A DNA stretch of 64,000 bases, from NCBI RefSeq assembly GCF_014645655.1, contig NZ_BMMD01000006.1, positions 1-64,000 of the forward strand, in the 5' to 3' direction. This document shows, piece by piece, positions 52,001 to 58,557 of the stretch (the stretch's first letter is position 1; every line of letters starts with the position of its first letter). Made by a program: the position numbers and the translations under genes. The notes under the pieces are model-generated. The model did not search any database. It worked only from the letters and a program-made list of their open reading frames with translations, and was not told the origin of the DNA. This DNA comes from Agromyces bauzanensis (GTDB lineage: Bacteria; Actinomycetota; Actinomycetes; Actinomycetales; Microbacteriaceae).

Positions 52001-52360
52001 ATGTGCGACACGCTGGAGGGGGCGACCCCGGGCATCTTCTCCGACCCGGACAAGACGTTCGCCGACCTGTTCTCCACCGCCGGTCTGTTCTGCATGGAGA
52101 TCGTCCGCCGGCTCGAAGAGGGCTTGGCCGACGCCATCCCTGACCAGGACGACCGGCTGCGGCACATCCTGACGCGGCAGGTGTTCGAGATGAGCCACAA
52201 CGAGATCCTGCACGCCATTACATTGGAGGCCGTCAGCGGTGGTGTGGCCGAGCGACGGGCTTGGCTGGAAGCCAGTGGGCACTTCCGGGTCGGCGACCTC
52301 GCCCGCATGACCTCCGAGGAACGCGAGCGGGTAGTGGACGAGATGCTGGGAGACAACTGA
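49028..52360 (+). CDS. Restriction helicase with N-terminal GIY-YIG-like domain and degenerate methylase C-terminus
   Basis: 1110 residues from a GTG at 49028. Residues about 10-45 (VVPYIYSWKTPDIPKYDGWE, KIGYTEQESAEKR) look like a GIY-YIG/T5orf172 nuclease core. A superfamily 2 helicase follows: WNAKPRFGKTLTTYDLM, LVIDEAHEG and LHLSGTPFKAL, then QLTTGVTVPEWTAVIMLSNL and ALYMQAAFRSQNP. A long coiled coil lies at about 730-860. The C-terminus (SLVFTPKPVVQMMCDTLEG, FADLFSTAGLFCMEIVRRLE) keeps methylase motifs X and a changed motif I. Predicted restriction and translocation subunit. Confidence 0.82.
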   Translation: MASPNISTFHEVVPYIYSWKTPDIPKYDGWEKIGYTEQESAEKRISQQGSQLNITKIKVWAYRAAFITEDGGTFRDSHFHAFLKQQGIQREFDPTSTPSRTEWHKFAGAPKTSQQYFFEFASKSFTTPLGASQDDYRLRPEQQQAVSQAMTAFGPQGAGEVLWNAKPRFGKTLTTYDLMAKMDVKRALIVTNRPAIANSWFDDYQRFIGHQTSYQFVSDSPSLAQRSPMTREQWRAYSLENVDQDPRIIEFVSLQDLKGSQYFGGSFDKLKHIADFDWDLLVIDEAHEGVDTTKTDVAFNQIKRRHTLHLSGTPFKALASGRFSDNQIFNWTYENEQDAKESWADDSIDNPYAQLPTLNLLTYQLSRMVADRLTEGVALDEDAGNVDYTFDLAEFFATKENGYFVYEADVTRFLDALATQEKYPFSTPELRDEIRHSFWLLNRVASAKALERMLKKHPVFGGYTVILAAGDGRPHADENDGLDEDADDSVTVGKSLDKVRAAIAKAEAEGGKTITLSVGQLTTGVTVPEWTAVIMLSNLSSPALYMQAAFRSQNPCTFTRGDKVFQKKNAYIFDFAPERTLTIFDAFANNLAPHPPIDAGERRENIRRLLNFFPILGEDTEGRMIELDAAQVLTFPQVFKAREVVRRGFLSNLLFANVSGIFRAVEHFQDILNQLPVAKEKKAEKGKPVEFPIPPPTTDAHGNVQIDVGTVINAKIAELGKPIYSDEDVPPLDPATTKATEAAKQIAAVVTEKARETRTKVAAEYGMTAKQVENDEKATEAQVKVKVERAYVEHQIVLNHIEAEGTDAATEAEFLAVEAKKAEAKAELDAQVLSIFHHTLDNVTETVVKREETKKVQSEANKTMDAARDHLRGFARTIPMFLMAYGDQNITLANFDDYTPDDVFAEITGITEEDFRKLRDGREVTDQKTGEITRVPGLFDEAVFNQAIQEFLNKKDGLSDYFDPALTEDIFAYIPQQKTSLVFTPKPVVQMMCDTLEGATPGIFSDPDKTFADLFSTAGLFCMEIVRRLEEGLADAIPDQDDRLRHILTRQVFEMSHNEILHAITLEAVSGGVAERRAWLEASGHFRVGDLARMTSEERERVVDEMLGDN

Positions 52361-52361
52361 C

Positions 52362-53417
52362 ATGGCCAAGAAGTTCGATGTCGTGATCGGCAATCCTCCC
52401 TACCAGGAGGAGGCCCAGGGCGAGGGCACTCGCGGTACCCCCATCTACCACCGCTTTATGGACGCCGCGTACGAGGTCGCCAGGAAAGCCGTGCTCATCA
52501 CACCAGCACGCTTTCTGTTCAACGCGGGGTTCACGCCGAAGGACTGGAACGAGAAGATGCTGGCGGACGAGTACCTGAGGGTGGCATATTTCGAGTCCGA
52601 CTCAAACCTCCTGTTTTCGAGCCTTACGGACCCTATCAAGGGCGGCATCGCCGTCACATACCGCGATTCGGAACTCAAGCTCGGCCCCATCGGTTTCTTC
52701 ACCAGGCACCCCGAGCTCAACACGATCCTGCACAAGGTCAACGTGTCCGGTGGCGAGTCTCTTGAACAGCTCGAAATCACGAGCTCTCGCTCATACCGCT
52801 ACACGGACAAGTTGTACGAGGACCACCCCCAGGCGTTGGCACTACGTCCGGTGGGTAATGCCGCGTTGGTGAACACGAACGCCTTCGAGCAGTTCTCCTT
52901 CCTCTACTACGCTGATGAACCCGCCGACGGCAACGGGTACGTGCGGATTCTCGGGGTGATCAAGAACAGACGATTCTTCCGCTGGATCAGCAGCGAGTAC
53001 ATCACCGGTCCTGAGAGCTTCGACAAGTACAAGGTTGCGGTTCCGGCGGCGAACGGGTCGGGGTCGACGACTGACTTCTTTGGCGTCGCGCTGAACAAGC
53101 CGACCGTGCTTGAGCCAAGAGTTGCGGTCACACAGACGTTCATCACCATCGGCTCGTTCGAGACCGAAGCAGAGGCGCAGGCGTGCCTGAAGTACATCAA
53201 GTCCAAGTTCGCGAGGACGCTGCTCGGTGTGTTGAAGATCACCCAGCACAATCCGGCGAAGGCGTGGAAGTACGTCCCTGTTCAAGACTTCACGCTCACG
53301 TCCGACATCGACTGGTCGAAGTCGATCCCCGAGATCGACGAGGAGCTCTACGCAAAGTACAGTCTCGACGCGGCCGAGATCGCGTTCATCGAATCCCAAG
53401 TCAAACCGACGGATTGA
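52362..53417 (+). CDS. Eco57I-type methylase/specificity protein
   Basis: 351 residues, starting one base after the helicase stop. It opens with the catalytic motif IV, KKFDVVIGNPPYQEEAQGEG, then TPIYHRFMDAAYEVARKAVL and ITPARFLFNAG, as in Eco57I-like methylases. The remainder (about 110-350) has the features of a target-recognition region (FLYYADEPADGNGYVRILGV, SFETEAEAQACLKYIKSKFA). Because motif I is in the preceding proteins, this one must act in a complex. It probably sets sequence specificity. Confidence 0.85.
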   Translation: MAKKFDVVIGNPPYQEEAQGEGTRGTPIYHRFMDAAYEVARKAVLITPARFLFNAGFTPKDWNEKMLADEYLRVAYFESDSNLLFSSLTDPIKGGIAVTYRDSELKLGPIGFFTRHPELNTILHKVNVSGGESLEQLEITSSRSYRYTDKLYEDHPQALALRPVGNAALVNTNAFEQFSFLYYADEPADGNGYVRILGVIKNRRFFRWISSEYITGPESFDKYKVAVPAANGSGSTTDFFGVALNKPTVLEPRVAVTQTFITIGSFETEAEAQACLKYIKSKFARTLLGVLKITQHNPAKAWKYVPVQDFTLTSDIDWSKSIPEIDEELYAKYSLDAAEIAFIESQVKPTD

Positions 53418-53546
53418 CCGCGGGGTTCGTCGCGGAAGCCCTTCATGGTTCATGCACAGGCAGGGGGATGTCCCCGAGATACACTGCCGCGTCGAGCGCC
53501 TCCCGAAGCCGGCGGTGTCCACGCTGTAGCCTGCGACCATAGCGCA

Positions 53547-53720
53547 GGGAAGTCCGTCCGCCTGTATTTCGTAGACGGACGCCCACGGACTCCTCACTGC
53601 CGAGATCATGAATTGGACGGGGCACGTTATGGCGGCCCCTCGCTCGGACGCACGCGACAAACTGCTCAAGCGCGAGGAAGCCATGTGCACCGGCGTGTAC
53701 GTGCTGCTCGGGAACGACCC
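53547..53720 (+). pseudogene. N-terminal fragment of a DUF4357-type GIY-YIG gene
   Basis: Two frames together read GKSVRLYFVDG, then HGLLTAEIMNWTGHVMAAPR and REEAMCTGVYVLLGNDPG. This is the start of a common restriction-associated GIY-YIG/DUF4357 protein (RSI.L..VDG.P.GL.TAEI.NWTG, then TGVY.L.G). A one-base shift separates the pieces, and similarity ends at the GIY strand, so most of the gene is lost. It directly follows the restriction-modification operon. Confidence 0.65.
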
Positions 53721-53764
53721 CGGACCGCTCGCCCACAACGTGGCCCAGAATGTGTCCCTGAGCG

Positions 53765-54178
53765 TTACTGCGCAGGCACTTGAAGGACGCGGCGTAGTTG
53801 TGAGCCGCCCGGCTCCAGCCGATACGACACAACTACGTTGGCCGGACCCGAGAGCGTAAACCGCGACACCAGGACGAATTCCTTCGCCTGGCCCTCGCCA
53901 AGCGATGCAGGCCCCGCCGCCACCTCGATAAGCCGCTTCTTGTCCAGATCGGTCAAACCCTCGATTTCGACCATGAATGCGACATCTGGCCCTTCATTCA
54001 CAAGGAGCCAGGTCTCGCCTGCCTTGTGCCGGATCATGAAGTCGGCGCGCCCAGACTCGTTGTCCGCGAGGATGCTCTGCGCCCGGTTCGGGTCGCCCAG
54101 CGCCGCTACCAGTGTGGCGCGTTGCTGGGCATCTTTCGACCGGCGGTTGCTGGCGAGGGTGAGATAGCCGAAGAGCAC
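53765..54178 (-). CDS. Unrecognised protein with possible N-terminal membrane helix
   Basis: 137 residues from a GTG at 54178; the frame stays open upstream and encodes AAAAAAVLVAVLFGYLTLAS, a membrane helix, but I found no start codon for the longer form, so the 5' end is uncertain. The soluble part is beta-rich (KAGETWLLVNEGPDVAFMVE, AKEFVLVSRFTLSGPANVVV). It is divergent from the two-helix membrane protein gene 170 bases away. No family recognised. Confidence 0.55.
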   Translation of the reverse strand: MLFGYLTLASNRRSKDAQQRATLVAALGDPNRAQSILADNESGRADFMIRHKAGETWLLVNEGPDVAFMVEIEGLTDLDKKRLIEVAAGPASLGEGQAKEFVLVSRFTLSGPANVVVSYRLEPGGSQLRRVLQVPAQ

Positions 54179-54346
54179 CGCGACCAGGACCGCCGCCGCC
54201 GCAGCGGCAGACCCAACCCACTGCGCAGCGAGCGACCACGTTTCGTAGATTGTCGGGTCGGGCGCAGGCGAGTGGCATGCGCCAAGGGTAATGGGACTAC
54301 GGCACGGCTCCGATCAGGTGCCGGAGGCCTCGCCTATGCTAAGCGC

Positions 54347-54937
54347 ATGTCCGCTCCACGCCCGTGGATGAAGAGCTGGCGGAAGACCCGTCGCTCGGCT
54401 CAGGAGCGCGCGAAAAGGATTCGAATACTCAACGCCGAACTTGATGTCCTACGCGGTGCGTCGTCCGAGCGGTCGCGGACCATCGACACGAAGGCGTCAT
54501 TCATCGTGGTGGTGGCGGGTGTGCTCGCATCGGTCACCGGTCTGTCGCTCGTCAGCACCGAAACCTGGCTCGTCGGGCTCTTACCGTTCGGCCTGACGGT
54601 CGCCGCTGTGGCAGTGGCGACGGCCGCCCTCTGGCCCCGGAAGATTGACCTACCGTCCGCGCGTGAAGTGGTCGACGCATGGGTTGACGCCGACATGCCC
54701 GCTGACGAACTCGAAGACAACGTCCTTGAAGTCAAGGCACAAGAAGTCACCAACCGTGACGCGCAGAACGAGAAGCGGGCGAAGCTGACGAATTGGGGCT
54801 TCGGCCTCGTGCTCGCCGGACTCGTTACGACTCTCGCCGTAGTAATTCTCACCACACTTAGCCCCACTTGGAGTAACCATGACGAAACCGAACCCACCCA
54901 AACCCCAGTCAACACCCAAGCCCCAGCCGCGACCTGA
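54347..54937 (+). CDS. Two-helix membrane protein heading the micro-gene array
   Basis: 196 residues from the ATG at 54347. A basic N-terminal helix (WRKTRRSAQERAKRIRILNA) is followed by two close membrane helices (about 50-68 and 72-92), a cytoplasmic stretch of about 55 residues (VVDAWVDADMPADELEDNVL, VKAQEVTNRDAQNEKRAKLT) and a third helix near 152-172. The Thr/Pro-rich C-terminus overlaps the first micro-gene (54879) by 59 bases in another frame. No family recognised. Similar topology is seen in small effector proteins of defence systems, but that is only a resemblance. Confidence 0.75.
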   Translation: MSAPRPWMKSWRKTRRSAQERAKRIRILNAELDVLRGASSERSRTIDTKASFIVVVAGVLASVTGLSLVSTETWLVGLLPFGLTVAAVAVATAALWPRKIDLPSAREVVDAWVDADMPADELEDNVLEVKAQEVTNRDAQNEKRAKLTNWGFGLVLAGLVTTLAVVILTTLSPTWSNHDETEPTQTPVNTQAPAAT

Positions 54938-54998
54938 CGTGACAATGGTGATGCAGACGCTGACGCACAGCGACAACACACCGATCGAGAAGCGATGA
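54879..54998 (+). CDS. Micro-gene 1 of the RPDV array (39 aa)
   Basis: ATG at 54879, inside the 3' end of the membrane-protein gene, ending with a TGA at 54996-54998. The first half is Pro/Lys-rich (KPNPPKPQSTPKPQP); then comes the shared motif RPDVTMVMQTLTHSD. The next micro-gene's ATG overlaps its stop (ATGA). Too short for normal gene finding, but the motif recurs in all four units, which is strong evidence that it is translated. Confidence 0.7.
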   Translation: MTKPNPPKPQSTPKPQPRPDVTMVMQTLTHSDNTPIEKR

Positions 54999-55108
54999 GC
55001 GACGACCAGGAGCCAAACCGGGAGCCCGCGTCGTCCCGGCCCGACGTTGAAATCGTGTTCAAGAAGGTCACGGCGACCCAGCACGAGGAACCGAAGGAAC
55101 AGCGATGA
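54995..55108 (+). CDS. Micro-gene 2 of the RPDV array (37 aa)
   Basis: ATG at 54995 overlapping the stop of unit 1, TGA at 55106-55108. It begins MSDDQEPNREPASS, then RPDVEIVFKKVTATQ, and ends with a charged tail. Its own stop overlaps the ATG of unit 3, so units 1-3 are translationally coupled. Confidence 0.7.
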   Translation: MSDDQEPNREPASSRPDVEIVFKKVTATQHEEPKEQR

Positions 55109-55230
55109 GTGATGTCACTTCCCCGCCACCTGCGCCGACACCCGCGCCTGCCTCGGCGTCGGCCCGTCCCGAAGTGGGAATGGTGTTTGAGACCTTGCTC
55201 GCGTCGGGTGACCGGACAACGAAGGAGTAA
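55105..55230 (+). CDS. Micro-gene 3 of the RPDV array (41 aa)
   Basis: ATG at 55105 overlapping the stop of unit 2, TAA at 55228-55230. Pro/Ala/Ser-rich first half (SPPPAPTPAPASASA), then RPEVGMVFETLLASGD. An AGGAG in its last codons serves as ribosome binding site for unit 4. Confidence 0.7.
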   Translation: MSDVTSPPPAPTPAPASASARPEVGMVFETLLASGDRTTKE

Positions 55231-55232
55231 CC

Positions 55233-55361
55233 ATGGGCGACGACGACAAGCCCCCGCCCCCGCATCCGCCTACGCGCCCGGATGTCGAGAAGGTGTTCAA
55301 GCGGCTGACGGAGAACGACCGTGGGCCGCAACCGCGCGGGGACGATGCCAGCGACGACTAG
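55233..55361 (+). CDS. Micro-gene 4 of the RPDV array (42 aa)
   Basis: ATG at 55233, two bases after the unit 3 stop, with AAGGAG seven bases upstream; TAG at 55359-55361. It begins MGDDDKPPPPHPPT, then RPDVEKVFKRLTEND, and has a longer acidic tail ending ASDD. A T-run at 55365-55370 follows. It is the last unit; the downstream sequence has no further copy. Confidence 0.7.
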   Translation: MGDDDKPPPPHPPTRPDVEKVFKRLTENDRGPQPRGDDASDD

Positions 55362-55510
55362 TGCCTTTTTTCCCGAAGGTGGGGCGTCCGTCTTTGAAGC
55401 AGACCCGTTGACTCGAAGCGGCTCGGCTACCACCCGAGATGTGCGCCAGACTTGGCGGAGGATCTCGGCCATCCGCCTACGGGTCGGTAGCCCCCGTTAC
55501 GCTCAGAGGC

Positions 55511-56092
55511 GTGGCTGACACGAAACAGACGAAGACCGTGGGCGAGCATTGGGCTGCCTCGGAACTGGCGCGCCGTGGCTGGGCACCGGCCTTGACCCGC
55601 GACGGACTCGAGCGCGCCGACATCTTGGCTGTCCATACCGGGGATGAACGGCGACTCATCGAGGTGCAGGTCAAGTCGATCCGCGGAGACTCCGCGAAAA
55701 GCAGCTGGCCTCTGGGGGAGAAGAGCCAACAGCCGCCAAAGCATGCTCACGAATGGTTCGTGATGGTTGCGGTCCCGGACGACGTTGCGAAACCAATGCG
55801 CGGGTTCGTCATCCCACGGGCCCATGTCGCGGCTGCCGCTTGGATTGGGCACCAGCACTGGTTCACCGAACCTGGGATTCCACCAGGCAAGCGCAACGTC
55901 GGTCCAGACCGCAGCCGTGTTCAGATCCGGACCTTCGAACGATACGAGGGCCGGTGGGACTTGCTCGACGCGTCAGCCGATGAAGCCCCGATCCTCTTGC
56001 TGCTCGAATATCGCGGCTACGCGCTCGAGGAGGATCGTGTCGGGTTGCCGGCAGGTCACCCGTGGCGGGAGAACATGCCGGCGCCCTGGTAG
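55511..56092 (+). CDS. PD-(D/E)XK-type nuclease-like protein
   Basis: 193 residues from a GTG at 55511 (the frame is open from 55439). The N-terminal domain has the fold signature of Holliday-junction-resolvase-like nucleases: GEHWAASELARRGW (Glu), GLERADILAV (Asp) and RRLIEVQVKSIRGD (Glu-x-x-x-Lys; EVQVK). The middle (WFVMVAVPDDVAKPMRGFVI, RFYVIPR-like) is typical of such proteins that bind modified or foreign DNA. It is the last element gene before the attachment scar. It could serve defence or recombination. Confidence 0.7.
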   Translation: MADTKQTKTVGEHWAASELARRGWAPALTRDGLERADILAVHTGDERRLIEVQVKSIRGDSAKSSWPLGEKSQQPPKHAHEWFVMVAVPDDVAKPMRGFVIPRAHVAAAAWIGHQHWFTEPGIPPGKRNVGPDRSRVQIRTFERYEGRWDLLDASADEAPILLLLEYRGYALEEDRVGLPAGHPWRENMPAPW

Positions 56093-56270
56093 GAGGCACG
56101 TAGGCATGTCCCTCCGGCGTGTGGCCGTTTTGTGGCCTTTTTCAACCACAAACACCGCCAATCGGGGGCATCCAACGGAAGAACTCCGGCCGGCTAGATT
56201 AGCGCTTCTCCCATATAATTGCTGGCATCCACAACCAAACACGTGCGCTCAATGCGATGTGCAGCACTGT
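56093..56270. other. Right-end region of the element
   Basis: About 180 bases with no gene. AT-rich for this window (TTTTGTGGCCTTTTTCAACC, CCCATATAATTGCTGG). Integrase arm sites and the crossover region of the element's right end would be expected here. Confidence 0.4.
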
Positions 56271-56279
56271 CAGGGGGTC

Positions 56280-56306
56280 AGGGGTTCGAGTCCCCTCAGA
56301 TCCACC
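56280..56306 (+). other. 3' end of a tRNA- or tmRNA-like gene, probable attachment site
   Basis: Sequence 56280-56296 folds as a T arm (stem AGGGG/CCCCT, loop TTCGAGT). CAGATCC (56297-56303) could be the 3' strand of an acceptor stem, then discriminator A and CC. The matching 5' strand (GGATCTG) and the rest of the RNA are not found within the preceding 300 bases, so this is only the 3' end. That is what integration into a tRNA or tmRNA gene leaves at the far end of an element. The intact gene copy should lie beyond the left window edge. Confidence 0.7.
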
Positions 56307-56310
56307 GATT

Positions 56311-56339
56311 CGAAGCCCCGGCCGACGGCCGGGGCTTCG
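56311..56339 (+). terminator. Strong hairpin terminator after the tRNA-like 3' end
   Basis: CGAAGCCCCGGCC (56311-56323) pairs perfectly with GGCCGGGGCTTCG (56327-56339) around a three-base loop. The position directly after a tRNA/tmRNA 3' end is where the host RNA gene would terminate. No T-run follows, as is usual in high-GC actinobacteria. Confidence 0.8.
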
Positions 56340-56680
56340 TCGTCGGTGGACTCTGAGCCGCCGGTGCGACGCACGCGGTTGCGGCGAGGCTCGCATTCCC
56401 AAGCGGGCGCCACGGTCTCGTTCCAGAGCCGGTCGGCGTTGCCGCGATCGGCGGCCTGAGACACCACCCCTGTTCCACCGACCGACGGATCCTGGATTGC
56501 GCCGCGATCCGGGCGTCCTCGACGTAGCGCTCGGGGACGCCGGTCACGAGGACTGAGGCGGCCGGTTTGCGGGCCACGCGTCGTAGGGGCGTTCCGAGAT
56601 ATGGGGATCATCGAGATCGATCGGCGTCACCAGGTGAGCCAAGGCGGTCGGTCGGGGTCATGACCGGATCCCCGTCCAAT
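56340..56680. other. Gap to the right of the attachment scar
   Basis: About 340 bases. Overlapping minus frames with uneven coding character (one includes the segment SVLVTGVPERYVEDARIAAQ) suggest a decayed gene, but nothing is recognisable. ORFs that read back into the tRNA-like end as DLRGLEPLTP are artefacts. Confidence 0.35.
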
Positions 56681-56742
56681 CCAACCGGATGTTTTACTTG
56701 ACCGGGAGGCTCGCAAGCCAGCTCATCAATCCATCCGGTTGG
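56681..56742. promoter_or_regulatory. Inverted repeat, probable TetR operator
   Basis: CCAACCGGATG (56681-56691) and its exact inverse CATCCGGTTGG (56732-56742) lie 40 bases apart, ending 15 bases before the TetR start codon. A TTGACC (56698-56703) between them may be a -35 element. The pair is the likely binding site for the regulator encoded immediately downstream. Confidence 0.65.
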
Positions 56743-56757
56743 TTTAGACTGACGGGC

Positions 56758-57318
56758 ATGGCCTACGACTCGGAAGCGACGCGTGCCCGCCTGCTCGACG
56801 CTGCATACGAGGAGTTCGTGGCGTTCGGCCTCGCCGGCGCGCGAGTGGAACGGATCGCGAAGGCGGCCACGGCCAACAAGCAGGCGATCTACGCCTACTT
56901 CGGCTCAAAGGACGCGCTCTTCGACGCAGTGCTCGACACCCGGCTCCAGGTGCTCGCCGACCTGGTGCCGTTCAGACCAGACGATCTGCCCGAGTACATC
57001 GGCGCGCTGTTCGACCAACTCTGCCTCGATCCCGGACTGTTGCGCCTCACGCAGTGGAAGGCGCTCGAGCGCTCAGATGCATCCGAGTCGGAGCGTGAGG
57101 CGCACTCCGAGAAGGCGACCGCGCTCGCCGACGTGCTCGGCATCGGGCTGGAGCCGGCGGTCGACCTGATGATGATCGTTCTCGCCGTCGGCCAGGCTTG
57201 GCTGCTCACCTCGCCCGCCCTGCGCAACCCCGTGGGAAACAACGAGGCCGCCCGTCGTCGTCGGCACCGTGCGTCGGTCATCGCCGCGGTGCGGGCCGTC
57301 GCATCCGCCTCGCGGTGA
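56758..57318 (+). CDS. TetR/AcrR family regulator
   Basis: 186 residues from the ATG at 56758. The N-terminal HTH is typical: TRARLLDAAYEEFVAFGLAG, VERIAKAATANKQAIYAYFG and SKDALFDAVLDTRLQ. The C-terminal ligand-binding part is helical (LRLTQWKALERSDASESERE, LMMIVLAVGQAWLLTS). The operator-like repeat upstream suggests autoregulation; the regulated target is not obvious in the window. An open frame from 56689 is longer but includes the operator, so 56758 is preferred. Confidence 0.88.
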   Translation: MAYDSEATRARLLDAAYEEFVAFGLAGARVERIAKAATANKQAIYAYFGSKDALFDAVLDTRLQVLADLVPFRPDDLPEYIGALFDQLCLDPGLLRLTQWKALERSDASESEREAHSEKATALADVLGIGLEPAVDLMMIVLAVGQAWLLTSPALRNPVGNNEAARRRRHRASVIAAVRAVASASR

Positions 57319-57382
57319 GTTCCCGACCGGCTGACCGTCGCTGAGCGGATCCCGTCGCCGTCGGCCGGGTTAGGCTCGAGAG

Positions 57383-57970
57383 ATGGACCTCCGCGACATC
57401 CCTCTCACGACCATCGACGGCGACGAGGCCTCGCTCGCCGGCTACGCCGACCGTGTGGTGATGGTGGTGAACGTCGCCTCCCGCTGCGGGCTCACGCCGC
57501 AATACGAGAAGCTCGAGGCGCTGCAGCGCGAGTACGGTGATCGCGGGTTCACGGTGATCGGTTTCCCGTGCAACCAGTTCGCGGGCCAGGAGCCGGGCGG
57601 CGCCGAGGACATCAAGGCATTCTGCTCGACGACCTACGGGGTGTCGTTCCCGCTGATGGCGAAGGTGAAGGTCAACGGCAGGCACCGGCATCCGCTCTAC
57701 GACCAGCTCCGGAAGACGCCGGACGCGGCCGGCAGGGCCGGCCGTGTGCAGTGGAACTTCGAGAAGTTCCTCGTGCTGCCGTCGGGGGAGGTGCAGCGGT
57801 TCCGCCCGGCGGTGCAGCCCGACGATCCCGCGATCATCGCGGTGATCGAGGAGGGCTCGCCGAAGCCGCCGCGGCCTGAGCGGGGCGCGGCGCGTTTCCT
57901 TGACCGACCTGTCGCCACGCCCCACAATTGGGGGGTTGAGCAGTTCAACGGGAGCGGGGGAAACGAATGA
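57383..57970 (+). CDS. Glutathione peroxidase-like thiol peroxidase
   Basis: 195 residues. Thioredoxin-fold peroxidase with the active-site Cys35 in VNVASRCGLTPQYEKLE, the second motif VIGFPCNQFAGQEPGG (containing the resolving-type Cys and the Gln of the tetrad) and the Trp/Asn in VQWNFEKFLV. Cys in place of selenocysteine and actinobacterial context mean thioredoxin or mycothiol systems are likely reductants. The C-terminal 35 residues extend beyond the usual family end. It overlaps the next gene by four bases. Confidence 0.9.
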   Translation: MDLRDIPLTTIDGDEASLAGYADRVVMVVNVASRCGLTPQYEKLEALQREYGDRGFTVIGFPCNQFAGQEPGGAEDIKAFCSTTYGVSFPLMAKVKVNGRHRHPLYDQLRKTPDAAGRAGRVQWNFEKFLVLPSGEVQRFRPAVQPDDPAIIAVIEEGSPKPPRPERGAARFLDRPVATPHNWGVEQFNGSGGNE

Positions 57971-58500
57971 CCGACGCGTATGCTCGTCCGATCGTCGATC
58001 AGGGCGCCGCTTCGAGCGGAGTCCCGGCACCGCGGGTCGACGACACCGCGGTGCTCCGCGATCCGGCATCCCAGCCTGAGCACGGCGGCCAGCCGTCACC
58101 GTCCGGCCCGGGCGCGACCCCGTGGAGCCGCGACCTGCGGTTCATGCTCGTCGTGCTCACGGCCATCGTGGTGCTGTTCCTCGCGTTCGCGCTGCTGATC
58201 GCCTTCAGCCCCACGGGTGCGGCCATCAGCGCCCTCGCGATCATCGCGGCGCCGATCGCGACCATGGTCGCGGCCTACTACGGCATCTCGCTCGCACTGC
58301 GACAGGTCACCGACGCGCGGAACGCCGCCCAGGCGGCCGACGCCCGCGCGCGGGCCGCCGAGGCGAGCGCCCGCGAGTCCGACGCGTGGGCCGCCCAGAT
58401 GGAGTCCGGCCTGCGAGTCGCGGTCGCCAAGCTGAAGGCCGACGGCCGCGACACGCGCGACGTGGAGCGTGCGGCGGGCACGCCCGACGAGTTCTTCTGA
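57967..58500 (+). CDS. Unrecognised membrane protein with coiled coil
   Basis: 177 residues. A Pro/Ser-rich N-terminal tail (1-55) is followed by two membrane helices (about 60-83 and 86-108) and an Ala/Arg-rich coiled coil (about 113-150). Overlap with the peroxidase gene (ATGA) implies co-translation. Function unknown. Confidence 0.7.
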   Translation: MTDAYARPIVDQGAASSGVPAPRVDDTAVLRDPASQPEHGGQPSPSGPGATPWSRDLRFMLVVLTAIVVLFLAFALLIAFSPTGAAISALAIIAAPIATMVAAYYGISLALRQVTDARNAAQAADARARAAEASARESDAWAAQMESGLRVAVAKLKADGRDTRDVERAAGTPDEFF

Positions 58501-58557
58501 TCGGGACCGGGGAGGCTTCGGAGCCGGCTGGGACCCGGTGACGGCCCCGGCGCGGTG

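Noticed and set aside
56199-56611. Minus ORFs ending in DLRGLEPLTP or TRTPDPLTV
   Set aside because: These are translations of the reverse of a tRNA-like 3' end, a well-known annotation artefact.
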